Shown: positions 56,657 through 64,000 of the stretch, in pieces
Position numbering within the stretch: position 1 is the first letter of the stretch
How the letters are laid out: every line of letters starts with the position of its first letter
Assembly (NCBI GenBank): GCA_902616145.1
Contig: CACMRM010000001.1
Span: 62,001 to 126,000, forward strand
Direction of reading: 5' to 3'
Origin: an uncultured Pelagibacteraceae bacterium
GTDB taxonomy: Bacteria > Pseudomonadota > Alphaproteobacteria > Pelagibacterales > Pelagibacteraceae
DNA: 64,000 nucleotides
Notes under the pieces: model-generated
The model's database searches: none
What the model was told of the DNA's origin: nothing
What the model saw: the letters and a program-made list of their open reading frames with translations, nothing else
Translations under genes and position numbers: made by a program

Positions 56657-56673
56657 ACTAACCAATGGTTAGT
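56657..56673. promoter_or_regulatory. 17-base palindrome in the csp upstream region
   Basis: ACTAACCA-A-TGGTTAGT, perfect 8-base arms about one central base, lies 33 bases before the csp start codon. A possible -35 box TTGACT (minus strand, 56711-56706) lies upstream, which would put the palindrome at the start of the transcript. It could be an operator for a dimeric repressor or, in RNA, a 7-base-pair hairpin. The rest of 56674-56755 shows nothing else clear. Confidence 0.5.
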
Positions 56674-56755
56674 CTTGAACTCCTTAAATAGATTTGCTTC
56701 ATGAAAGTCAATAGAAGAAAAATAAAATTTGACACAGTGTTTTTTTGCAACAATA

Positions 56756-57862
56756 TTAAGATAAAATGGCTATTAATGAAGCGATTATTATAATTCCTAG
56801 CCCACTGTATACATATTTGTTTTTGATTAAATGTTCTCTAATTTTTGTTAGATTTGTTTCATTATAACTCAAACCGCCTTCAGGTGAGCTTGATGATTTG
56901 CTAAAACCCTGGTTGCGTCCAATTTGAAGAAATTTGGTTTTTCTGTGATCATAAATTTCCTCTTTGCTGAAATTTTCAAAATTTTTCAAATTTTTTAAAA
57001 TCGAGTGTTTAATGTCTTCAGCAATACTGTCTGGGTCTCTGTGTGCCCCACCTAATGGCTCAGGTATAACCTCATCAATAATTTTTAATTTTAGTAAATC
57101 CTTTGCGGTCAACTTCATAGCCTCTGCTGCTTGTAAAGATTTGCTTGGATCACGCCAAAGTATTGATGCGCACCCCTCTGGAGATATTACTGAGTAAATC
57201 GAGTTTTCTAACATTATTACTTTGTTAGACGAAGCTAAAGCTATCGCTCCTCCTGAACCGCCCTCACCAATTATTATTGAAATATTTGGAACAGATAGTG
57301 ACATACCACACTCAATTGAGTTTGCTATTGCAGAGGCTTGACCTCTTTGTTCCGCACCAATGCCAGGATAAGCCCCAGGGGTATCAATAAAACTTATAAC
57401 TGGAATCTGAAATCTATCTGCTAGCTTCATTAATCTTATACACTTTCTGTATCCCTCAGGTCTCATCATTCCAAAATTTCTCTCAATTCTGGTGTTTAAG
57501 TCTCCCCCTTTTTCCTGTCCAATAATTAATACAGATTTATTCTCGATTAATCCAAATCCAGCTATTACAGATTTATCATCTCCAAAATACCGATCTCCGG
57601 AGAGAAGGGTAAACTTTGAAAAAATTTTTTTTATGTAAAAGTTAGCTCTTGGGCGATCCTCATGCCTAGCTACCTGGGTTCTCTGCCAACTATTCAAATT
57701 GGAATAAATTTCTTCCAATTTTTGATTTATTTCTTTTTGAGTGTTTTTAATTTTGCTGGTATCAACTTCTGAAATACCTTCAGACCCAAATGGACTTTTT
57801 AAACCATCGACTTCTTGTTCTAATGCTTTAATTTCCTTTTCAAAATCTAAATAGTTTTTCAT
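56756..57862 (-). CDS. accA: Acetyl-CoA carboxylase carboxyltransferase alpha subunit with C-terminal membrane segment
   Basis: Transfers carboxyl from biotin to acetyl-CoA in the first step of fatty acid synthesis, with AccD. Residues 1-318 are a standard AccA (LDFEKEIKALEQEV, RPRANFYI, GDRYFGDDKSVIAG, FIDTPGAYPGIGAEQRGQ, GEGGSGGAIAL, SVISPEGCASILW). The usual length is near 320; here about 50 residues follow: a Ser/Gly linker, a charged helix and a hydrophobic run near 348-368 (YSGLGIIIIASLIAILS) at the very end. This resembles a tail anchor. Both parts are in one uninterrupted frame. Confidence 0.93.
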   Translation of the reverse strand: MKNYLDFEKEIKALEQEVDGLKSPFGSEGISEVDTSKIKNTQKEINQKLEEIYSNLNSWQRTQVARHEDRPRANFYIKKIFSKFTLLSGDRYFGDDKSVIAGFGLIENKSVLIIGQEKGGDLNTRIERNFGMMRPEGYRKCIRLMKLADRFQIPVISFIDTPGAYPGIGAEQRGQASAIANSIECGMSLSVPNISIIIGEGGSGGAIALASSNKVIMLENSIYSVISPEGCASILWRDPSKSLQAAEAMKLTAKDLLKLKIIDEVIPEPLGGAHRDPDSIAEDIKHSILKNLKNFENFSKEEIYDHRKTKFLQIGRNQGFSKSSSSPEGGLSYNETNLTKIREHLIKNKYVYSGLGIIIIASLIAILS

Positions 57863-57921
57863 AAATGTTACAATATTTATAGTATTATTATATTATAAAA
57901 TAATGTAAAGGTCGGCATGCT

Positions 57922-60063
57922 ATGGATATGATTGTTAAAAATGGGCTGAAAATAAGTTCAACTTTGTTTGATTTTGTGAATAATGAAGCCATACCAGGTA
58001 CAAAAGTTGATCCTAAAGAGTTTTGGATTAATTTTTCAAAATTTGCACACGAGCTAGCTCCTATAAATAAAAGATTAATAAATTTAAGAGACTCAATACA
58101 GATTAAGATAGATGAGTGGCATCAAAATAATAAAGGACAACAATTTAACAAAAAAGAGTATTTAAATTTTTTAAAGTCTATAAATTATCTTATTGAAGAG
58201 AAAGAAGATTTCATAATACAAACTTCTAATGTAGATAAAGAAATATCCTCAATAGCTGGTCCACAACTTGTTGTTCCTGTTGATAACGCTCGGTATGCTT
58301 TAAATGCAGCAAACGCAAGATGGGGAAGTTTGTACGATGCTATCTATGGCACAGATGTAGTTCCAGGAAAAAAAAGTGAAACTCATGATGTTGTTAGAGC
58401 AAAGAAAGTAATAGACTTTGTAAGAAAATTTTTAGATGAAGTTGTGCCCCTTCAAAAAGAAAGTTGGAAAAACATTTCTAAAGTGAAAATTGAAAATGAT
58501 AAATTGTTATTTCTTTTTGGAACAGAAAAAGACTATTTAAAGAACAATGAACAATTTGTTGGGTTTAATGGTGAAAAAGATAACCCAAAAAATATTTTAA
58601 TTAAAAATAACAACCTCCATATAGAAATTTCTTTTGACCCAAGTCACATGGTAGGCAAAATTGATAAAGCTTCAATTTCAGATATAGTAATGGAGTCAGC
58701 TTTGTCTACAATTGTTGATAACGAAGATTCTGTTGCTGCGGTTGATGCTGAAGATAAGATTAAATGTTACCGTAATTGGCTGGGTCTTATGAAAGGTGAC
58801 CTAGAGGCAAAATTTGAAAAAAATGGTAAAAAATTTAAAAGAAAATTAAATCCTGACAGAGAGTACCAGTCATTTGATGGAGAAAAAATTAAACTACATG
58901 GAAGAGCTTTGCTTCTAAATCGAAATGTAGGTCATTTAATGACAAACCCCTCTATTTTATTAAAAGACGGATCTGAAATTCCTGAAGGTATTATGGATGC
59001 TTTTTTTTCTAGCCTATGTGCATTACATGATTTTAAGAATAAAAAAAATTCAAGAACTGGTTCAGTTTACATTGTAAAACCAAAAATGCATGGTCCTGAG
59101 GAAGTTGCATTTACAAATACTTTGTTTGAAAAAGTTGAAATAACTCTTGGAATGAAAAAATATTCTTTAAAAGTTGGGATTATGGATGAAGAGAGAAGAA
59201 CAACTGTCAATTTAAAAGAGTGCATTAGACAAGTTAAAAATCGAATTGTTTTTATTAACACTGGTTTTTTAGATAGAACTGGTGACGAAATGCATACGTC
59301 TTTTGAGGCAGGACCAATGATTTTTAAAGGCGAAATGAAAAAATCTACTTGGCTAAACAGTTACGAAAATTGGAACGTTGACATTGGATTAAAATGCGGT
59401 TTTTCTGGTAAAGCTCAAATAGGAAAAGGTATGTGGGCGATGCCAGATCAAATGGCAAATATGATGGAGCAGAAAATTAGCCATCCAAAATCTGGTGCAA
59501 ATTGCGCTTGGGTACCTTCGCCTACTGCAGCAACTTTACACTCAATTCATTATCATAAAGTTAACGTTTTTGATGAGCAAGATAAGATAAAAAATAGAAA
59601 AAAAGCACAAGTAAAAGATATTTTAGAAATTCCTATTGCTGATCGTCCAAATTGGTCAACAGAAGACATTAATCGTGAATTAGAAAATAATGTGCAAGGA
59701 ATATTAGGGTATGTAGTTAGATGGGTCGATCAAGGTATTGGTTGCTCTAAGGTCCCTGATATAAATAATGTTGGTTTAATGGAGGATAGAGCAACTTTAA
59801 GAATATCATCTCAGCATATAGCAAACTGGTTGCATCATGGAATTTGTTCCAAAGAAAAAGTTACCGAGGTGATGAAAAAAATGGCAAAAATAGTTGATAA
59901 TCAGAATATAAACGATCCTGAATACATTAAAATGTCTGATAATTTTGAAAATTCGATAGCATTTTCAGCTGCATGTGATTTAATTTTTCAAGGAAGAATG
60001 CAGCCATCTGGCTACACTGAGCCCTTGCTTCATAAAAAAAGATTAGAAAAAAAAGCTAATTAA
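57922..60063 (+). CDS. glcB: Malate synthase G
   Basis: Condenses glyoxylate with acetyl-CoA to malate, the second step of the glyoxylate bypass. At 713 residues it is the long G isoform. Motifs include [32 protein letters not shown] N-terminal blocks, the catalytic region [24 protein letters not shown] and the [18 protein letters not shown] segment, and the cysteine-bearing C-terminal part. The 59-base gap to divergent accA has no room for the glycine riboswitch that precedes glcB in known Pelagibacter. It ends directly against convergent recR. Confidence 0.96.
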   Translation: MDMIVKNGLKISSTLFDFVNNEAIPGTKVDPKEFWINFSKFAHELAPINKRLINLRDSIQIKIDEWHQNNKGQQFNKKEYLNFLKSINYLIEEKEDFIIQTSNVDKEISSIAGPQLVVPVDNARYALNAANARWGSLYDAIYGTDVVPGKKSETHDVVRAKKVIDFVRKFLDEVVPLQKESWKNISKVKIENDKLLFLFGTEKDYLKNNEQFVGFNGEKDNPKNILIKNNNLHIEISFDPSHMVGKIDKASISDIVMESALSTIVDNEDSVAAVDAEDKIKCYRNWLGLMKGDLEAKFEKNGKKFKRKLNPDREYQSFDGEKIKLHGRALLLNRNVGHLMTNPSILLKDGSEIPEGIMDAFFSSLCALHDFKNKKNSRTGSVYIVKPKMHGPEEVAFTNTLFEKVEITLGMKKYSLKVGIMDEERRTTVNLKECIRQVKNRIVFINTGFLDRTGDEMHTSFEAGPMIFKGEMKKSTWLNSYENWNVDIGLKCGFSGKAQIGKGMWAMPDQMANMMEQKISHPKSGANCAWVPSPTAATLHSIHYHKVNVFDEQDKIKNRKKAQVKDILEIPIADRPNWSTEDINRELENNVQGILGYVVRWVDQGIGCSKVPDINNVGLMEDRATLRISSQHIANWLHHGICSKEKVTEVMKKMAKIVDNQNINDPEYIKMSDNFENSIAFSAACDLIFQGRMQPSGYTEPLLHKKRLEKKAN

Positions 60064-60669
60064 TTAATTGTCAGTTACTGGAACTCTATTTTTAAAAGCA
60101 GACAGAAGCGTCCCATCATCAAGTTGTTCTATCTCTCCTCCAACTGGAAGCCCTTGGGCTAATTTAGTAATCTTAATTTTATCATTTTTTATTGTGTCTT
60201 CAATATAATGTGCGGTAGTTTGGCCTTCAACAGTTGCACTAGTAGCTATAATTACCTCTTTAAGATTGTTTTTTTTTATACGTTTTACAAGAGAGTCTAT
60301 TAAAAGATTTTTTTGCTCATAACTCTCGTTCGAATTAAGCGTGCCACCTAATATATGATAATAACCTTTATAAATATTAGCCGAGTCTATCACCCACATA
60401 TCAGCTAAGTTTTCTACTACACAAATTTTATCATAGGAATTATCGGATGAGCATATACAAATTCTATCAACAATTTTTAAATTTCCACAATCAACACAAC
60501 GCACAACTTTTTTATAAACCTGGGCTAATGATTTAGCTAAAGGTTTAACCAAATTTTCCTTATTATTTATTAATTTCAAAATTATTCTTTTAGCAGATTT
60601 TGGGCCTAAACCTGGAAGTTTAGAAAATTGCTTAATCAACTCATTAATTTCAGGAATATCGTTGTCCAT
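60064..60669 (-). CDS. recR: Recombination mediator RecR
   Basis: Works with RecF and RecO to load RecA at gaps. The 201-residue protein has the helix-hairpin-helix KLPGLGPKSAKRIILKL at the start, the four-cysteine zinc finger CVDCGNLKIVDRICIC near residue 58, and the Toprim domain with VENLADMWVID and TVEGQTTAHYI. It overlaps ybaB by one base; dnaX-ybaB-recR is among the most conserved bacterial gene strings. Confidence 0.96.
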   Translation of the reverse strand: MDNDIPEINELIKQFSKLPGLGPKSAKRIILKLINNKENLVKPLAKSLAQVYKKVVRCVDCGNLKIVDRICICSSDNSYDKICVVENLADMWVIDSANIYKGYYHILGGTLNSNESYEQKNLLIDSLVKRIKKNNLKEVIIATSATVEGQTTAHYIEDTIKNDKIKITKLAQGLPVGGEIEQLDDGTLLSAFKNRVPVTDN

Positions 60670-60989
60670 TAAAAAGGTAATTTAAAATCTGGCGGAAGAT
60701 TTAAACCACCTGTAGCTTTGGACAGTTCCTCTGCAGATTTTTTTTTAAGATTTTCTTTGGCATTATTAAATGCCGCAATGATTAAATCATTTATTATATC
60801 TTGACTCTCTTTTTTTGCAGTCTCAGTAATTTCTATGGATTTTAGCTCATAATCTCCACTTAAAGTTACTTTCACTAAATTCCCTCCTGATACACCTTCA
60901 ACCTCAATTTTTTTTATTTGTTCTTGAACTTCTTGCATCTTTTCTTGCATTGCTTTTGCCTTGGAAAGCATATCAGAAAAATTTGTCAT
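60669..60989 (-). CDS. ybaB: YbaB/EbfC nucleoid-associated protein
   Basis: Small DNA-binding protein of 106 residues. The N-terminal MLSKAKAMQEKMQEVQEQIKKIE-type helix and the central VSGGNLVKVTLSGDYELKSIEI sheet are family marks, followed by LIIAAFNNAKENLKK and the hydrophobic GGLNLPPDFKLPF end. Family members bend DNA and coat the nucleoid. It overlaps dnaX by 4 bases and recR by one. Confidence 0.94.
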   Translation of the reverse strand: MTNFSDMLSKAKAMQEKMQEVQEQIKKIEVEGVSGGNLVKVTLSGDYELKSIEITETAKKESQDIINDLIIAAFNNAKENLKKKSAEELSKATGGLNLPPDFKLPF

Positions 60990-62653
60990 TTATCTTCTTC
61001 CACTACGTCAATTAGTTTTGCATCAGGGAAAGCCTGCTCTAATTTTTTTGCAGTATCTGTTTTTTTAAACTCCTCTATTAGAATCTTTTTACTTTCTAGA
61101 TTTCTTTCATAAATACTTTTTGCTTCAGCATTTTGACTTAAAGATATAATCCATCTATCTCCAGTCCATTGAAGTAATTTTTCGCTTAAATTTTTTATAA
61201 AATTTTTGTTTAACTTATCATTAAAACTTATATTGATTTTTCCTTTATTAAAGTTCACCAACTTCACATTTCTCTCCAAATCATATTTCAATTCTATTTC
61301 TTTCTCCTTATTAGACTGATCAATTAAATCTTGAAAACTCTTAATTTCAATTTTCGATTGGTTAACTTCATTAGTTAAGTTTTTAATTGGTTCAGTTTTT
61401 ATTTGGTCAGTGCTTTTTAATTGATTTTTAATTTTATTGGGAATATCCGTTTCTGATAAGTTTTCATCAATTTTTTTTTCATGAAAAATATTTTGATTAT
61501 CATTTAAAGATTCTTGATGGTCTTTTGTTTCCTTTATTGAGTCCAAATCTTTAAGATGAATCATTTGCATAAGATACATCTCTAGTGCTAAATTTTCGTT
61601 ACCAATTATTCTTAAGTCATCTATAGTTTTAATTGTGAGTTGCCAAAATAATCCTATATCTTGCATATCTATATCTTTTGAATATTGATCAATCATCTGG
61701 GACTCTAATTCTGAATTTGATAAATCTTTTTCTACAGGACCCAAATTGATCCTTCTACTAAACATATACAAAACTTCTAAAATATCGTTTAGAAAGTTTC
61801 TAGCGTCAAGCCCTGCGTTTGTAAGCTCCTTCAGATGACCAAGTGCTTTACTTTCATCACCATTTAAAATTTCTTTAAATAATGAAATTACTTTACTTTT
61901 ATCTGCAAGACCAAGCATTTCTCTCACGTCTTGTTCCGATATAGATTTTTCGTTAGCTATTTGTGAAACTAAGGCTCTATCCAACAAAGAAATAGAATCT
62001 CTAACTGAGCCCTCAGAAGATCTTGCTATTAATTTTATTGCATCATCTGTGATCTTACCATTCTCGTTTTGTGCAATCTTTTTTAGATGTTCACAAAGAA
62101 TTTCTACATTTACTCTTTTTAGGTCAAAACGTTGACATCTTGATAAAATTGTTACTGGTATTTTACGAACCTCGGTGGTTGCTAATATAAATTTTAAACT
62201 AGGAGGTGGCTCTTCTAATGTTTTTAGTAGACCGTTGAATGCTTGTTTTGATAACATATGAACTTCATCAATTATAAATATTTTAAATTTTGCACTTGTA
62301 GGGCTGTATTTTGAATTTTCAATTAATTCCCTTACATCATCTATTCCAGTTTTAGAAGCAGCATCCATTTCTAAAACATCCATATGTCTAGAGTCGACAA
62401 TTTCTTTACAATGACACTTATCACTTGCGTTACACTTTTCTCCTATAGAAAAATTTTTTGTACAATTTAAAGCTTTTGCAATTAAACGAGCTGTTGTGGT
62501 TTTACCAACGCCTCTAATTCCAGTTAATAAATATGCGTTTGGAGTTTTTCCAAGTTTGATTGCATTAGTAATGGTTTGTGCCATAACCTCTTGTCCAATC
62601 AAATCTTTAAACTCTTGTGGTCTATATTTAAGTGCTAGAATTTTGTTTGTCAT
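60986..62653 (-). CDS. dnaX: DNA polymerase III subunits gamma/tau
   Basis: Clamp-loader ATPase of 555 residues. I start at ATG 62653 (MTNKILALKYRPQEF), because a longer reading would run through the SRP RNA. The AAA+ part has Walker A GIRGVGKTTTARL near residue 45, a cysteine zinc motif (CNASDKCHC), Walker B IFIIDEVHML and sensor ATTEVRKIPVTILSRCQRF. The linker (about 380-450) is rich in Lys, Asp, Asn; a tau-type end follows. I did not identify a programmed frameshift site. Confidence 0.95.
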   Translation of the reverse strand: MTNKILALKYRPQEFKDLIGQEVMAQTITNAIKLGKTPNAYLLTGIRGVGKTTTARLIAKALNCTKNFSIGEKCNASDKCHCKEIVDSRHMDVLEMDAASKTGIDDVRELIENSKYSPTSAKFKIFIIDEVHMLSKQAFNGLLKTLEEPPPSLKFILATTEVRKIPVTILSRCQRFDLKRVNVEILCEHLKKIAQNENGKITDDAIKLIARSSEGSVRDSISLLDRALVSQIANEKSISEQDVREMLGLADKSKVISLFKEILNGDESKALGHLKELTNAGLDARNFLNDILEVLYMFSRRINLGPVEKDLSNSELESQMIDQYSKDIDMQDIGLFWQLTIKTIDDLRIIGNENLALEMYLMQMIHLKDLDSIKETKDHQESLNDNQNIFHEKKIDENLSETDIPNKIKNQLKSTDQIKTEPIKNLTNEVNQSKIEIKSFQDLIDQSNKEKEIELKYDLERNVKLVNFNKGKINISFNDKLNKNFIKNLSEKLLQWTGDRWIISLSQNAEAKSIYERNLESKKILIEEFKKTDTAKKLEQAFPDAKLIDVVEEDK

Positions 62654-62659
62654 TTTAAA

Positions 62660-62749
62660 GAGGCAGGCAACAACCTGAAAAATTTTCACTACGGCTGCTT
62701 CTTTTCAGACCTGACCGGGTTTATGAAACATCCACCTGATGCCAACCTC
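62660..62749 (-). ncRNA. ffs: Signal recognition particle RNA (4.5S type)
   Basis: The minus strand contains the SRP domain IV hallmark GGTCAGGTCTG followed by GAAA tetraloop and AGAAGCAGCC, matching the near-universal GGUCAGGU...GAAGCAGCC internal loop. Outer arms GAGGTTGGCA and TTGCCTGCCTC pair (nine pairs with one mismatch), giving a hairpin of about 90 bases from 62749 to 62660. Position upstream of dnaX is conserved. TATACT six bases before the 5' end is a likely -10 box. Ends are approximate. Confidence 0.9.
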
Positions 62750-62755
62750 AATATG

Positions 62756-62761
62756 AGTATA
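62756..62761 (-). promoter_or_regulatory. Likely -10 box of the SRP RNA
   Basis: TATACT on the minus strand lies 6 bases before the inferred 5' end of the SRP RNA, the expected distance. I find no convincing -35 box at 16-18 bases. Confidence 0.45.
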
Positions 62762-62807
62762 ACAAGATAAAATTAAATACTACAGGGGTAGAATTAAATT
62801 TTGTGGA

Positions 62808-63650
62808 CTATTTTTGCCTGAATTTTGAAGCCTCATAAACACCCAAAATATCTAAAGTTTCGGTATGAAAGCCAAGTTCTTCTAGTGCCTTTTTTACACC
62901 AGTTTGTTCAAGATGCCCTTCTAAGTCTAAGTAAAAATTAGCTTGATCAAAAGTGTTCTTAACAGAAAAACTCTCTAGTTTTGTTAAATTAACTTGATTA
63001 GTCGCAAATCCTCCCAAGCACTTATATAAGGCTGAAGGTTCACTTTTTACTCTAAATATACAGCTTGTAATAAATTTCTTCTTATTATTATACTCTGGTT
63101 GTTCAATATTTTTTCCCATTATTAAAAATCGTGTTACATTACCTTTCTCGTCCTCAATATTTTTTTCTAGAATCTTTAAGTTATAAATTTTAGCTGACAA
63201 CCCTGAAGCTATCGCTGCAATTGATTTGTCATCTCCTTCTGCAAGATCTTTTGCAGAACCAGCAGTATCTGCAGAGATAATTGATTTTAATTTTTTTTTA
63301 ATAATTAAATTTTGACATTGTCCAATAGCTTGTGCATGACTTCTAACATATCTTATATCGTCTATACTGGCTTCTTTTTTACAGAGTAAGTTATGCTCAA
63401 CTGGTTGAAAATGTTCGCCATGAATTTGTAATTTATATTTTGGAAGTAAATAATGAATATCAGCAACTCTTCCGGCTAAAGAATTTTCAATTGGTATAAC
63501 AATTTTTATATTAGAATCATTATAAGCCTGCTTAAAAGTCTCTTCAAAAGTAATACAAGTTTTTATGGCTGCACCAGGATATAAGCTTTCGGCAGCAATA
63601 TGAGAATAAGCGCCTAGTTCTCCTTGTATTGCAATTCTTATTTTACTCAT
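62808..63650 (-). CDS. pheA: Prephenate dehydratase
   Basis: Converts prephenate to phenylpyruvate in phenylalanine synthesis. The 280-residue protein is a stand-alone dehydratase: catalytic domain with IAIQGELGAYSHIAAE at the start, PIENSLAGRV near 72, the TAGSAKDLAEGD and NVTRFLIMG motifs, and a C-terminal ACT domain for feedback by phenylalanine (SEPSALYKCLGGFATNQVNLTKLES). No chorismate mutase domain is fused. The start overlaps kdsB by 8 bases. Confidence 0.95.
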   Translation of the reverse strand: MSKIRIAIQGELGAYSHIAAESLYPGAAIKTCITFEETFKQAYNDSNIKIVIPIENSLAGRVADIHYLLPKYKLQIHGEHFQPVEHNLLCKKEASIDDIRYVRSHAQAIGQCQNLIIKKKLKSIISADTAGSAKDLAEGDDKSIAAIASGLSAKIYNLKILEKNIEDEKGNVTRFLIMGKNIEQPEYNNKKKFITSCIFRVKSEPSALYKCLGGFATNQVNLTKLESFSVKNTFDQANFYLDLEGHLEQTGVKKALEELGFHTETLDILGVYEASKFRQK

Positions 63651-64000
63651 TTTTCTCCATCAGTTTTTGAAGCTTTATCAAATCTTTCTCAGTATCTACA
63701 CTTAAAGGTGAAGAATTGATATAGCCTACGTGTATGGGCAAGTTATTTTCCATGGCTCTTAATTGCTCCAATCTTCTCTCTAATTCAAGCTTTGATCTTT
63801 TCAAACTTACATACTGTATTAAAGCTTTGTTGGTAAAGGCGTAAATTCCTATATGATGATAAGGTAAATGCCCATTTTTTGGATTAGTTCTTACAAAATC
63901 TAAAGCTTGAACAAACATACCAGGTTTCATTCTATCTTTCACACAAACTTTAACAATGTTTTGATCCTCAAGTTCAGAAGTTGATCCAAGTTCGCTAGCA
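63643..64000 (-). CDS. kdsB: 3-deoxy-manno-octulosonate cytidylyltransferase (partial, N-terminus beyond window)
   Basis: C-terminal part of CMP-Kdo synthetase, which activates Kdo for WaaA. The frame stays open to the window edge, so the true start lies beyond 64000; about 118 residues are visible. Family marks are HHIGIYAFTNKALIQYVSL, SKLELERRLEQLRAMENNLPIHV and the final SVDTEKDLIKL. Pairing of kdsB with pheA is usual in alphaproteobacteria. The stop overlaps the pheA start. Confidence 0.9.
   Translation of the reverse strand, partial: ASELGSTSELEDQNIVKVCVKDRMKPGMFVQALDFVRTNPKNGHLPYHHIGIYAFTNKALIQYVSLKRSKLELERRLEQLRAMENNLPIHVGYINSSPLSVDTEKDLIKLQKLMEKNE

Noticed and set aside
57863..57921. 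Glycine riboswitch before glcB
   Set aside because: Expected from known Pelagibacter, but the gap is too short and shows no glycine-aptamer core.
62654..62689. Upstream extension of dnaX
   Set aside because: The extra 12 codons lie in the SRP RNA 3' arm; MTNKILALKYRPQ at 62653 is the usual DnaX N-terminus.

Overview
This 64-kb window is AT-rich, almost gap-free chromosome from a free-living, streamlined alphaproteobacterium, most likely SAR11 (Pelagibacterales) or a close look-alike. The evidence is alphaproteobacterial gene order (F0 ATP synthase genes without F1, rnhB next to a CcrM-type methylase, mutY-dciA-dsbA-smc, ispH-thrB-rnhA, hisS-hisZ-hisG, ffs-dnaX-ybaB-recR, kdsB-pheA), a carotenoid-to-retinal pathway (crtI-crtB-crtY-blh) as found in rhodopsin-bearing marine bacteria, and typical spacing between genes of 0 to 20 bases. 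I see no insertion sequences, prophage, CRISPR array or plasmid genes. Assignment to SAR11 is inference; no ribosomal RNA lies in the window.

Layout. 1-2423 (minus): cytochrome bc1 genes petA-petB-petC, with petC cut by the left edge. 2513-4262 (plus): trmL, hemF, greA. 8177-4259 (minus): a TPR protein, ispE, tRNA-Gln, cca. 8181-10597 (plus): a family-4-like uracil-DNA glycosylase, rnhB and a CcrM-type DNA methyltransferase preceded by a hairpin carrying two GANTC sites. 12725-10594 (minus): mutY and an FAD monooxygenase. 12720-25197 (plus): dciA, dsbA, a short smc, F0 ATP synthase, retinal synthesis, ispH, thrB, rnhA. 33278-25190 (minus): rsmE, the aa3 oxidase group (ctaC, D, B, a 37-residue membrane protein, G, E, surf1), thrC, a peroxiredoxin. 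33325-44505 (mostly plus): CDGSH, HAD, pirin and quinone reductase genes, ubiA, an msbA-like ABC transporter, waaA, lpxK, lpxL, purD, rsmD. 50955-44498 (minus): a HAD phosphatase, ribF, ileS, lspA, a small lipoprotein, pgi. 51086-53059 (plus): groES-groEL behind a heat-shock-like promoter. 57862-53066 (minus): accA, csp, tRNA-His, hisS, hisZ, hisG. 57922-60063 (plus): glcB. 64000-60064 (minus): kdsB (cut by the right edge), pheA, SRP RNA, dnaX, ybaB, recR.

How the parts work together. The bc1 complex, aa3 oxidase with its heme and copper assembly factors, and F0 sector make a complete aerobic energy theme; hemF and ctaB supply heme. The retinal genes follow atpF by 16 bases, so light-driven proton pumping (the rhodopsin gene lies elsewhere) and the proton channel of ATP synthase may share a transcript. 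IspE and IspH feed isoprenoids to carotenoids, quinone (ubiA) and heme farnesylation.

Main points for a second look: (1) all three structured RNA genes (tRNA-Gln, tRNA-His, SRP RNA) end 4 to 7 bases before the start codon of a same-strand gene, and two of these genes encode an enzyme acting on that tRNA or its 3' end; (2) a GANTC-bearing hairpin sits at the ccrM start; (3) Smc seems to lack its hinge; (4) AccA has an added C-terminal membrane segment; (5) mutY and dciA start back-to-back in one ATGCAT palindrome; (6) the 244-base gap between tRNA-His and csp holds unexplained inverted repeats.
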